This document shows, piece after piece, positions 54,088 to 64,000 of a DNA stretch of 64,000 nucleotides (the stretch's first letter is position 1; each line of letters begins with the position of its first letter). A program made the translations under genes and the position numbers. This DNA comes from Gracilaria domingensis. Taxonomy: Eukaryota; Rhodophyta; Florideophyceae; Gracilariales; Gracilariaceae. The notes below the pieces were generated by a model that worked only from the letters and a program-made list of their open reading frames with translations, did not search any database and was not told the origin of the DNA. The stretch covers positions 1-64,000 of the forward strand of contig VCMS01000306.1 of the NCBI GenBank assembly GCA_022539475.1, in the 5' to 3' direction.

Positions 54088-57000
54088 CTACCCCACCATC
54101 GCATTGTCCAACATTGGAGGCAATGGTGTCCGAGACCGGCGATGATACGACAAGACCTTGGACCTAGGGAGGTGTTCAATTGGCTCCCAAGTGTCCTCCT
54201 CTGGGGAATAGCCGTACCAACGGACTCTATACAGTAGCTTCCCTTCAGGGCTTTTCTCGTGTTCCACGATACGATCTACCACGAATTCCTGTGGGTATAC
54301 GCCATCCTTGGCATCTCCTGGTGCTTCTCCCGACATTGGGCAGTGATGTCCAGTGGTACCCACGCGGGTTAGTGGTCCTTGGAGGCGTTGAACCGATCTT
54401 CGGGGCGGTGGACAGGTGGATTTCGGTCTTCTCAAGCCGTCCTGACGGAGTGCGCTAACTCCCGACACGGGCGTCCAATTGCCTCACAAGTGAGTTCAAC
54501 CGAAAACTCTCGATCTCCGGAGTCCGGCGAGCTCCTTTCTTTCCCAAACGGGCGGCCAACCGACGAACGGTAGCGTCCGTTTTGCGGAACCACTTTCACT
54601 TTGGTCGCAGGAGAGCCGTTGCGACGGAGAAGTAGCCTACAGCACTCCCTGTGCAGGGCGGCGGAACGCTGGGCCACGGCGCATATCCGGCCGTGCACTC
54701 CATTTTCATTGGATGGTGGCGCGCGCGTGTGTGCCACACATCCCGTGAACGGTATCTACAGTGTCAGTTTCCGGCAAGCGGTCGCTAAGCGGCGGGCACC
54801 ACTCTCCAGCAATGGCATGGGATTACAGTATTCAATCTCGAATCTCCCGCCATAGGGCTGCGCATGCGCACTGCGCGCGGTGCCATTTACCGTAATTCCG
54901 GGTCCGACGCACTATAGCGTTCCGTCTGCTAAGCAGCGCCCTTCATGGGACTTCTCCACTTCCTGACCAAGGCTTTCCAGCACAATCCACAAGGATTCTT
55001 GTCTTCTTAACTCTCCCACTGCGGGCCATTCCCAGGTGGGCTATGCGTCACTTTCCATGCCGCTTCGTCCCGCGAAGGGTCAGCGGATACTGCACGTTCG
55101 CGCGAGCGAGTTACAGCGGTTCGGATTGCATCCCAACGGGGCCACTAACATCCTTAGCAGCAGCACTCCCAGCAGGGGATTCTTCACTTCTTCTGACTTC
55201 GTTCCTCGCCGAGGTTTCGGAATCACGCGACGTAGCGCCAGCGCGATCGTTCCCAGTGGGGGATTCCATCTCACTCTGAGACTCAGCACCTCGGGTAGGT
55301 CCAGCGGATGCCGGAGCAACCGGAGCGCGATTTACACTGTCCTCCCCCTCCTTAGGGTGCGATACGGCTTCCGCATTTCGCGCCAATACCGTAGACGAGG
55401 GGTGAATCTCATGTAACTCAGTAGAGGGTGTAGGTGTAACCCGTGAGAGTCCGGGGTTATCCTTGAGCAACTCTGTTGTTTCAGGCAAGTCAGCGAGACC
55501 GCGCTGCGGGTGGGGCAAAACTGATGGACGGTTTGCTGCAGTACCCGTCTGTTCGGTAACTTGATGCGACGATGGACCGTTTCCGGTATCCGGCGCGGCG
55601 ATAACTTCCTGTATAGGGCTCGGTGCGCGATATACTCGATCTCGCGATACCCGCTCGTGCTGATTATCGATATCAAGCACGACGGTAGTCTCCTGTATGG
55701 ATACAACCCGATAGGGGCCACTGGCGATTGGAGAGAGCTTATGGCGCTTCTCCTTCTCAGGATTGTAGTACTCCTTCCTGAGGAACACATAATCATCAAC
55801 CCGAAGCTGCGGTAGCGGCCTACGGATTCGGCTATCGAAATTGCGCTTGTAGGCGAGTTGAGCTTTCTCCATAGAGCGCTTAGCAATAGGCACCATCGTG
55901 GTTAACCATTTCTTCCACGCTTCGCGGTGTAGCCTCGGTGTCGAGTACTCGTCCATGGTTGGCTGTGCCTCAATGGCAAGAGGAGGTGGTCTCCTTGACA
56001 GGACTAACTCGAAAGGGGACAACGACGTTACCCGATGTACCTGGGTGTTGTAAGCGTATGTAATGGCGTCTGTGTACAAATCCCAAGTCTTGGGGTGTTC
56101 CGCAACGTAGGATCTCAATGCACCAAGAATGGTTCGATTAAATCTCTCTGCCTGACCATTAGTTTGGGGGTGATACGTTGTTGTGAACAGGTTCCTAATG
56201 TCGAGGATGCGACAAACGTCTTGGAAGAATTTCGACGTGAACTGGGAGCCGTTGTCGGAGAGCACGTGTACCGGTGGTCCATAGACAAAGACCCAGTGGG
56301 TAACAAACGCCTGAGCCACAGCAGCAGCAGTTATCCGCTTGAGCGGCACAGTCCGTACCAGCTTTGAGAAGCGATCGGTGATCACCAAGAGGTATTGATT
56401 CCCTTGCGAGGTTTTGATCAATTCGCCAAGAATGTCAATGGCGACAGACTCTAGCGGCGCCCTTGCAGGGAATAACTTCAACTTCTTTGAATGCTTCCTC
56501 AGCTTGATGTCGTTTTTGGCACATTCCTGACAGGATCGACGTACTGCATAGCAGTCGAATGCCATTGCAGGCCAGTAAAAATCCTTTCTCAATGTGAGAT
56601 ACAACTTTCTTCCTCCCGGATGGGCTCCCAGCTTCACATAGTGAGAGAGATGAAGAATCCGACTCTGTAAGGAGTGCGGCACCACTATTTGTGGGTTCGG
56701 TGACACCTTTCTTATTAAGTAGCCTTGATTATTCACCTGAAAGGGCAAGTGGTATCCACCGTTCAGACGGGCTCGTACCAGTGTACAGAAGGGGTCCATC
56801 TGCTGTTCCCGTATCATCTCCTCGGGCGTGATGGGTATAAATGACCCGGTACCCGGTTCAGTGGGTCGTGTGACAAGTATATCGTCACAAACGTCATCCG
56901 TCACAATTTCCATACTCCCTTCGAGGTTGCCAACCATAAAACATGGGATGTCGGCGTCCTCGGTAGGCTCGGCTTCAGCTGATGTGCCCAAACGGGATAG

Positions 57001-60000
57001 GGCGTCCGCCTGGAGGTTAAGGGAGCCTTTCTTGTACACTACTTCGAAGTCGAATTCCGACAGTCGGAGTCTCCACCGCATCAGGCGTCCCGATGGTTCG
57101 GTGATTTCCATCAGCCAGCGAAGGCATTTGTGGTCGGTGTGTACACGAAAGTGGGTCCCCATCAAATATGGTCTGAGTGTCGACAATGCCCAGACTATGG
57201 CAAGACATTCCTTCTCGGAAACTGAGTAATTCCGCTCATGAACGTTTAGCGATCTCGACCAGTACCCAATAGGGTGTCGTTCCCCGGTCTCATCGGTTTG
57301 AAACAAAGCGCACCCAACCTGGTTTGCGCTAGCGTCAGTGTCGACCTCATAGGGTAACCCAGGTTTGGGGAGAGCCAGAATTGGCGGAGACGTCACGGCT
57401 TCAACCAATGCCGCGAACGCGGAGGCCTCTTCGCCTCCAAAGGGGTGCAATTCAACAGGTTTTCCTTTCGTAAGGAGCTTGTTCAACGGTGAAGCAATGT
57501 CCGCGAAGTTCGGAACGAAACGTCGGTATACGTTACACAGTCCTAAGAAGGATCGCAGCTCTGTTTGAGTTCTCGGGTGTTTCGCCTCCTTCAAGGATTT
57601 GACCCGCACTTCATCGACTGAAAGCTTTCCGGGACGGATTATGTGACCCAGATACTTGACCGATTCGGTGAAGAACTCGCACTTCTTGAGTTTCAATGTT
57701 ATCCCTGCGTCACGTAGTACTCTCATAACGTCCCGCACATGGGTCAGATGATCATCCAGATTGTTGGAAAAAACGACGATATCGTCCAGATACACCAAAC
57801 ATGTGGTCCACTTAAATCGCGCCAGTAAGATATCGACCGCACGCTGGAATGTAGCGGGTGCATTAGTTAACCCAAAGGGCATTCTCCGGAAACGGTATAG
57901 GCCTTGATGGCATACGAACGCCGTCTTATCCCGGTCTTTCTCCCTAATGGGAACCTGCCAGTATCCCCAGTTAGCGTCAAGGGTGGTGAACACGTTCGCG
58001 CTCCCAAGAGAATCGATATATTCGTCCATCCGGGGTATCGGATATACATCTTTCACTGTCACCGCATTCAACTTTCGGTAATCGATACAAAATCTCCAAG
58101 ATCCATCCGGTTTCGGAACTAGCACTACTGGTGACGCCCAAGGGGATTGAGCGGCCTCAATAACGCCAGCCCGCAACATCTTCTCAACTTGAGACTTCTC
58201 TTCCTCCCGGCCTTCGGTCCGGCCCGATAGGGGTGTTGTGCAATCGGCCGAGTGTTCGGAAGCAAGTCAATGCAATGCTCATTTATTCCAATCGTTCCTA
58301 GAGTTCCGTCCCACATGGGAGTGAATTCCCGCAGCATCTCGCGAAGCTTCTCCCGATGGGATTCCGGTACATGCTCCAAATCAAGCTTCATCAATTCCTC
58401 AACAGGATCCTTCAAATCACTGCCAGGTGGCACAGGACTAACCTCTAGAGGTCTCGGATTGTCTGAACCCGAGTCTTCTTGGGCTTCTTCCGTATTCACG
58501 GCTTCAACAACTTGCGGTTCGGCGCTCTCTTCCCCCTCTTTAGGGTCAGACACTCCGAGAACCTTGGCGATAGGTATTTTCGTCGGAACGACCGCAGTCG
58601 GGTGTGGCAGCACAGTACCAATCACTTGGTTCTTTACCAGCCACTGAGTGGATTTTCCCAAGTTGGCGACCATGACCTTGAAGGGTTGATCTGGTTGGAT
58701 AGTGACCACTCCATTAGCGAGAGCGATTTGGCGCTGTTCATATAAAGCCGGTAACGTTGTATCGTGTGGAGGCCCCATTGTTTGGTGTTGACGTCGACCC
58801 ATACCTGGGATTCTGGGGGCAACTGCACGGACTTCGTGACGTGTAGTTTTGTCGACCCCATGCCATCGTTGGAGGCTTGTTGCGCGGCCGGCAGCGGTAC
58901 GTGCTTCCGCGTAGCGGCTCGCAACGGTTTCCGAACAATCGGCAGTATCGACCCGTCTTCCATTTCCACTTGGCGTTTCCGCGGACGGATGGCTTCCACG
59001 AACCGATCGCAGAAGTCACAACCGAAAATAATCGGTGCAGCCAATGAGTCACAGACGACAAAATCAAGTTGTACCAAACAATTTCCTAATCGTACAAGGA
59101 GTGTAATATAACCAGCCGTTCTCAACGGATTATTGTTCGCATCGGCGAGATTTAGAGCAGGGCCGAAACGGATTGTCTCCCGAAGAGTGGGCGGGATTAG
59201 CTTCTTGTTGATCAAGTTGGGGGCAGCTCCTGTATCCAGGACAGCTAATTGCCTAACCATGAATTGGGTGGACAGGCCAAGGTCGGCATACACCTTGTAG
59301 TTCCTCTTGGCCATTACCAGGATTCTATCCGGAGCACGGAAATTTCGGACCGTACCCACGGGCGACGAAGAACACCACAGTGTTCCGAATCTACGTCAGT
59401 GGCAGCCATCTTCCTTGTTAGGATTCTAACAGCCGGGGAGTGAAGCGGAGGCGCCTCGGGCGTCTTCAGCTTCGGCTCAGAAGACGCCCCTCCCGTTGGG
59501 GAGACTCCCAAGTCTAGTTTTTCGGAGCAGGACCAGCCTGTCGTGGCCGATTCCCGTCCTGGGCACCAACTTGATGACCGTTCGCGGTTCGACTCTTCCT
59601 TCCATATTCTGGCCTACCACAGGAGCGGCTTGAGTCGCCATAGATCCACCACTCAAATGAACTGCCATTGCGTGCTTTGCGCCTTCGTAGGAAGTTCTCG
59701 GCACACGAGCTTGGTTCTCTGGGAGGGAGATTCGAACTGAGCGATGATTTTCGACCTTTCCCGCGAAGGGAGCGTACACTGCGTTGAGATATGCCCATAT
59801 TGTAACATTCATAACAGATAACTGGGGTCGAATAGTCCTGTGGACCTCTATCCACACGACTCTGCGGGGTGTTATCCCTCCATCCTGGGCGAGTAAACCT
59901 CATGCCACGACCTCCATAGGGATTGGCGCTGCCGGAACCCGGTGTCCTTGCGCATAGAATGCGGGATCCGTTTCCGAAGACGGGACAGAGGTGACGGAGG

Positions 60001-61822
60001 TCAGAAGTACCATAGAGTCGGGGTTGCTACCCACGAGGTTAACGTTATCGTGATCCAGATTGGAACCATTCCCATCAACCTGGGCAGAAGAGTAATCCGA
60101 TTCTTCGGCGAAGAGTACCTTACGAGGTTTGGTTCTAGAGGGACGCCTAGCTCGGAGCGTTTCACCTTCGGCTTGGCATACTGTACTAATTCCAGGTAGG
60201 TCATCTTCCTATTATTCTCCCGATGTCGGGCGACAAGTGCCCGTATTTGGAATCCAACCCATCCACGAACAGGGAACATCTCTCTCCCGAGGAATGTACA
60301 TTACCGCAGCGGTGAAAAGCCTTATTCAGGCGCGTTGAATAAGCTGTTTCCGTTTCTCCCGGACGTTGCTTCGTATCCCTTAAGGCGGAAGTCGCCTTTT
60401 GGATGGCATGACCAGTAGCACCTTAGGAGGTAGTGTACCGCTTCGGGCCAACATGTAACTCCCCCTTCCGAGGCTCTTGACGATCCGCGACGGAATTAAA
60501 CTGATCTTCTGCCAAACCTTTGAGGTAATACGGAGGGCTACATACGCCTGGCCCTCGCTCATTCCGAGTATATCAGCTTCTTGCACAAACCTGGCGAGGA
60601 AGTCCAGGACCAGGATAGGGTCCTCTCCTGCAAACTCTCTCTTATTCAGAGTAACGCCGAGTTTTCGGATGTAGTCCCGGACCTTTCCGTTCCCCTTGAG
60701 GTCCGAACTTCGGAGGTATCCTTAAGTCGATAATAGCGATATGAAAGCAACTTCCGATACAGCGGATTAGATGGCTTCAACTCCTTCAAGCCAGGTGCTT
60801 CTTCCCCTTCTCCGGGTGCGGATTGCTCCCTGAGAGGTAAAAGTAGCCTTGGACCGTGACTTCGATGAACGGGGACGCCGACGTCGGCTATCATCCGAAG
60901 AGTCGGACGACGACGACGAGGACGAACTGTCCGAACTACTTCCGGATCGGAGTCAGACACATCCGAGTAATTACGGAATCCTTCATGACCTACGACGGCT
61001 TCTCCTAGTGGATTGGCGAACTGAACTTTCGTCCTCCGAACTATTCCGCCCGGCGGCTTCTGCTTCCTCGTCCATCCGAATGGTGGCTTCGAGGGTGTCC
61101 AAGCGTGCGTGGATCCGTTCCACGGCGGCTTTAGTATCCTCTCGTACGAGGCGGTTTTCCTCCACATAAGCCCTTGGGGAGCCGAAGCACTCCATGAGTG
61201 AATTCATCTCCTGCCTCAGGATACGCACCTCTCCTGAGACGTCCTTATCTAGGAGTTTATAAACCTGTCGACGGAGTTCCTCGACTGACTCAATGAGGAT
61301 ATGTGGCAGCGTTAGCAATACTAAGCGAGTGCCCAGATTACTGTACTCCTGAGAGTCAAGTCTTTCCGGCGGTGCGGCAGAGGGTGTCTCCACGACTGGA
61401 ACTTCCTCTTCAGGTTGTGGTACTGCCTGCGGAGGGAGTTCTATAATCTCCTGTCCATCAACTGATGCATTCCGGTTCTCGGAGTTGTCGCGATTACTTC
61501 CCGATCCAGGGACCGATATTCTCGAGCGGGTACCACCTGACCGCGCAGGGCATTCGAGGTAACCGACCTTCCTTTCGAGGAGGTAGCTCGGCGTGGCATA
61601 CTGCAGCTTGCCAACCGAACTCGGGCTATTACGCGAACAAATGCGAGACTTCCAAACTGCAGCCAAAAAAAGGGGTGAGAGATCTCGTATCACAACCAGG
61701 TGAACGTGGCCGCGACCTTCAATCTCCCAAAAGGGAATTCCAAGTGTCCAGATTCCAAGCGACAAACAAACCCAGTTATGGTCCTCCACCGTTCTAGGTC
61801 GGGAGACCAAAATGTAGAGCAA
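54088..61822 (-). CDS. Gag-pol region of element 3
   Basis: Minus strand, in order from the right: gag-like frames (about 61822-60650, with coiled-coil-like and Glu-rich parts), a zinc-knuckle-like CYECYNMG stretch (about 59810), an aspartic protease with LDTGAAP (about 59240), RT with FCIDYRKLN, LDANWGYWQ, MPFGLTNAP and YLDDIVVFS, RNase H, integrase with LSDNGSQF and NGQAERFNRT (to about 55900), and a chromodomain near 54300-54160 (YRVRWYGYSPEEDTWEP). The RT-to-integrase stretch 58179-55111 is a single open frame of 1022 codons. The rest is in several pieces. Confidence 0.85.
55343..55354 (-). other. Internal polypurine tract copy, element 3
   Basis: TAAGGAGGGGGA on the minus strand near the 3' end of pol, the same 12-mer as at the 3' LTR. 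A one-mismatch copy lies at 58531-58542 between protease and RT. Element 1 has copies at the same two places. Confidence 0.55.
61795..61812 (-). other. Primer-binding site of element 3
   Basis: On the minus strand TGGTCTCCCGACCTAGAA lies within a few bases of the 5' LTR. It is identical to the site in element 1. Exact offset from the LTR is two to four bases. Confidence 0.75.
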
Positions 61823-62791
61823 AACCCTGCGCTAGGCGCGATGGGGAATCTCCACTAGGATGTCCGAGTCCTACTCCCTGGATGAGATAGAAACAGCGGC
61901 AGAACCCTCTGTCCGTGCTCGAGTCGCGAGACAAGCCGGGTGTAAGACCGGAGACGGTGACTGGATATACCTACAGAGTGAGATGCAAAGAACGGTGTAG
62001 ATCCAGAGGTGAAGTGTGATCCGAACCTGGAGAGATGGAGAAAAAGGGAACCGTGTCAAAGTGGGAAAGCTCACGGTGCAACCCACCGAAGCGAAGCTAC
62101 GGACCGTGCCAACCGGCGGGAACAGGTCCGATAGCGGAGCGACGCACAAAGGCATGCCAAAAATATACCCAATACTGGGCGGAAGCAATACCTGAACCAG
62201 GTGAACGCGTGACAACAACAGTCACGAAAGTAAACAACAAATACAATGACAACAACAATGAACCGATAAAACGGTAGATATAACAAAGATTCCAGAGATG
62301 GCAAGATGCAAGCTTCCTAAGTGACCCTGAGGGTAGTAGTGCCGAAACCAATCGTGTTACTCTCCGAGGGAGTGGTAAACCTACGTAGGCAGCTGTCTAC
62401 TATAGCCGATCCTGAACAGGACGCGACTCAGTTGTCTATTTACTCGTCGGCTCCAGGTGAGATCACCCGAGTATATATACTATTACTACTACGGTATCTA
62501 CAATGCACACCTCCCGAGGGTCATACACATGGACGACCCACTGTCAGGGTGTGGGGTATTCCCCAACGGGCGTGGCACAAATATCTAACTAGCCAACTCC
62601 ACCACGTGGCCTACTATCACACCCACTAGCACTTCCCATGCAGGGTCTACCTATTAAGGGTCCAACCAAACCATCCCAACAATACCCAAAATTAAAGGGA
62701 GTTTTCATAACTTAGCCACGTCACCGGCCATCAGTACCATCTCATTATGAGAACCGTGATGCATCCGATAGCGGAAAGCCGTTGCTCCACA
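61813..62791 (-). repeat. 5' LTR of element 3
   Basis: 979 bp, TGTAGAGC to CTCCACA on the plus strand, followed directly by the CTATC duplication. It differs from the 3' copy by a few percent, many changes being single-base differences in runs. Confidence 0.92.
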
Positions 62792-62796
62792 CTATC

Positions 62797-64000
62797 GGAC
62801 GGTGCATCACAAGGACCCGGGCGAGAAAGAAACTGTTCTTGACCTTCGGGTCAAGGAAGAGATATGGTTGCAAATCATTGTCGACGTCGAGTGTGAATCG
62901 CGCACCGACTGGGAGTTCTGATGCCTCTCGGGGTAGTGGATCTGCGTGGCGTAACGGGGGAGAACGACGATGAACTCGAAGATTAAGTGACTCTGCTGGC
63001 TGGTCGGGTCCACTACTGTCGAGAAGTACGACATCATCTCTAATCGGAATAGTCAATATCGGGTCGACAGGCTCCGAGTACGCTGAGTCCCCAGAAGAAG
63101 TATCGTCTTCCTCTGCATCTTCGAATCGTTGATTCTCATCTGTGACAGCATCATCTTCTCCGTCAGCCTCAGCATTACCTTGAAGCTGGGATGCCAACTG
63201 GGCTAATTCCTCGGACGCAACTTCTGTCTCATCTGGTCCGTGGGCGTGCACGTCATTCGTCAATGCGTCGCGAAAGACAATCTCTGCTGCTCGTCTCTCA
63301 GAACGGGCATAACCCGGGACTTCTAAGGCGGAGCAGGAGGGACGACAGGTCCCTTCTGAGGGGTTCCTTCCTCTCCTTCTGAATCAGGCTGGTCTTCTTC
63401 AGACTCAGACTCAGGGGGCTGTTCTGGGGAATCAGTGATCATCACAAGTTCTCTGTACGACTGAAATCCAAAGTGTAATCTTCTGGGAAATAGTCACTCT
63501 CCATGTGGGTTAAGACCAATTCATCCTCGTCATCAGATTCGGAATCAGACGAGAGTGGAACTGCACAGGAGTCAGAAGTGAAGTCTTCACTGTCAGTACC
63601 AGAAAGTGGAGTGTACTGCTCGAGACCTGTTCTGTCGTAGTCAAGTCCAAGAGTGATGGACTTTCCATCAGATATCATCTTCACTTGCTGAGTTCCTAGA
63701 TCCAGACGAGCTTGAAGCATTTCCAAAGAGAGGCAACCAATGATAACTTCAAATGGAGTTCCTTTCACGACAAGGAAGTACAGGGGAACTACGACTGAAG
63801 CAACTTCACTGGGACTTTTTTGAGAATACCCAAAAATTCGGAAGTACTTCCATCAGCCACGGTGATCTTCTTCTCTGTCACCGCTGGTTTGACAGAAAGC
63901 TTCTCTGCAAGACTGGCAGACATAATGTTAGGAACCGCCCCTGAATCGAGCAACGCCTGTGTATCCAAGCCGTACATCTTAACTTGAACGACTTTCAGAC
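62797..64000 (-). CDS. Protease-side part of element 2
   Basis: Minus-strand continuation of element 2 beyond the nested insertion. It encodes an aspartic-protease-like domain (LLDSGAVPNIMS, about 63950-63920) followed by the IIGCLSLEML block and a long acidic Asp/Glu/Ser linker that leads towards RT on the other side of element 3. It looks lightly broken. Gag lies beyond the window. Confidence 0.7.

Larger units (their letters stand above)
50503..62791 (-). mobile_element. Ty3/gypsy chromovirus-type LTR retrotransposon (element 3), nested in element 2
   Basis: A 12,289 bp minus-strand fossil. LTRs are 50503-51493 (3') and 61813-62791 (5'); the target duplication CTATC lies at 50498-50502 and 62792-62796. 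Parts on the minus strand: 5' LTR, primer-binding site, gag, protease, RT, RNase H, integrase, chromodomain, a long antisense ORF, polypurine tract, 3' LTR. The layout equals that of element 1, but LTRs and proteins differ widely, so it is a separate family of the same clade. The LTRs differ by a few percent including many single-base length changes, so it is somewhat older than element 1. The coding parts are broken in perhaps five or more places. Confidence 0.92.
46456..64000 (-). mobile_element. Ty3/gypsy LTR retrotransposon (element 2), interrupted and cut by the window end
   Basis: A minus-strand fossil element. Its 3' LTR is 46456-47515; integrase, RNase H and RT follow to 50502. Element 3 is inserted at 50503-62791, and the protease side resumes at 62792 and runs past 64000, where gag and the 5' LTR must lie. 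It belongs to a different gypsy lineage from elements 1 and 3: other LTRs, another polypurine tract, no chromodomain seen. Age cannot be read from LTR comparison because one LTR is missing. It is older than element 3. The visible coding parts look lightly broken. Confidence 0.85.

Noticed and set aside
1-64000. Prokaryotic features (operons, CRISPR, Shine-Dalgarno sites)
   Set aside because: Introns, LTR retrotransposons, chromodomains and monocistronic genes show a eukaryotic nuclear genome; no spaced direct-repeat array was seen.

Overview
This is a eukaryotic nuclear window. It holds interrupted host genes with short GT-AG introns (78, 87 and 108 bp fitted by eye), secretory signal peptides, TATA-like boxes 70-80 bp before some starts, and a heavy load of retrotransposons and DNA transposons. 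My best guess is a multicellular red alga of the Chondrus type: small intron-poor genes in islands between nested gypsy elements. This is a guess at about 0.5 confidence; an oomycete or another alga would share several of these traits. No rRNA, tRNA or CRISPR was recognised.

Layout. (1) 276-11445: an 11.16 kb Ty3/gypsy chromovirus fossil with 554 bp LTRs and a CAGAT target duplication. Besides gag and pol it carries a long open frame on the opposite strand between pol and the 3' LTR. (2) 11446-22100: a Crypton-like tyrosine-recombinase remnant, an unknown membrane protein, an unknown small ORF, a 691 aa unknown protein, a three-exon STEAP-like metalloreductase (new gene model) and a secreted protein, with several striking palindromes between them. 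(3) 23300-33725: a nested inverted duplication. Two nearly identical 238 aa secreted-protein genes and two shortened relatives form two head-to-head pairs that mirror each other around a central spacer holding a two-exon ankyrin-repeat gene. A copia-type solo LTR (31748-32310) landed in one arm afterwards. (4) 34368-42500: a DDE (Harbinger-like) transposase with one in-frame stop, a tandem CCCH (TIS11/TTP-type) zinc-finger gene, a MITE, an unknown 198 aa gene, a small cysteine-rich secreted protein and undefined fragments. (5) 43118-64000: a solo LTR, a decayed IS5-like transposase, and a second gypsy element (running off the window) into which a third gypsy element of 12.3 kb (50503-62791, target duplication CTATC) has inserted.

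Most notable signal. The first and third gypsy elements are distinct lineages, yet both carry a related long antisense ORF in the same place, use the same primer-binding site, and repeat the same 12-base polypurine tract inside the element as well as before the 3' LTR. The second notable signal is the four-part palindromic family of secreted-protein genes.

The host genes show no shared pathway. Recognisable roles are metal-ion reduction (STEAP-like), mRNA-turnover control (CCCH), protein interaction (ankyrin) and secretion of unknown small proteins.
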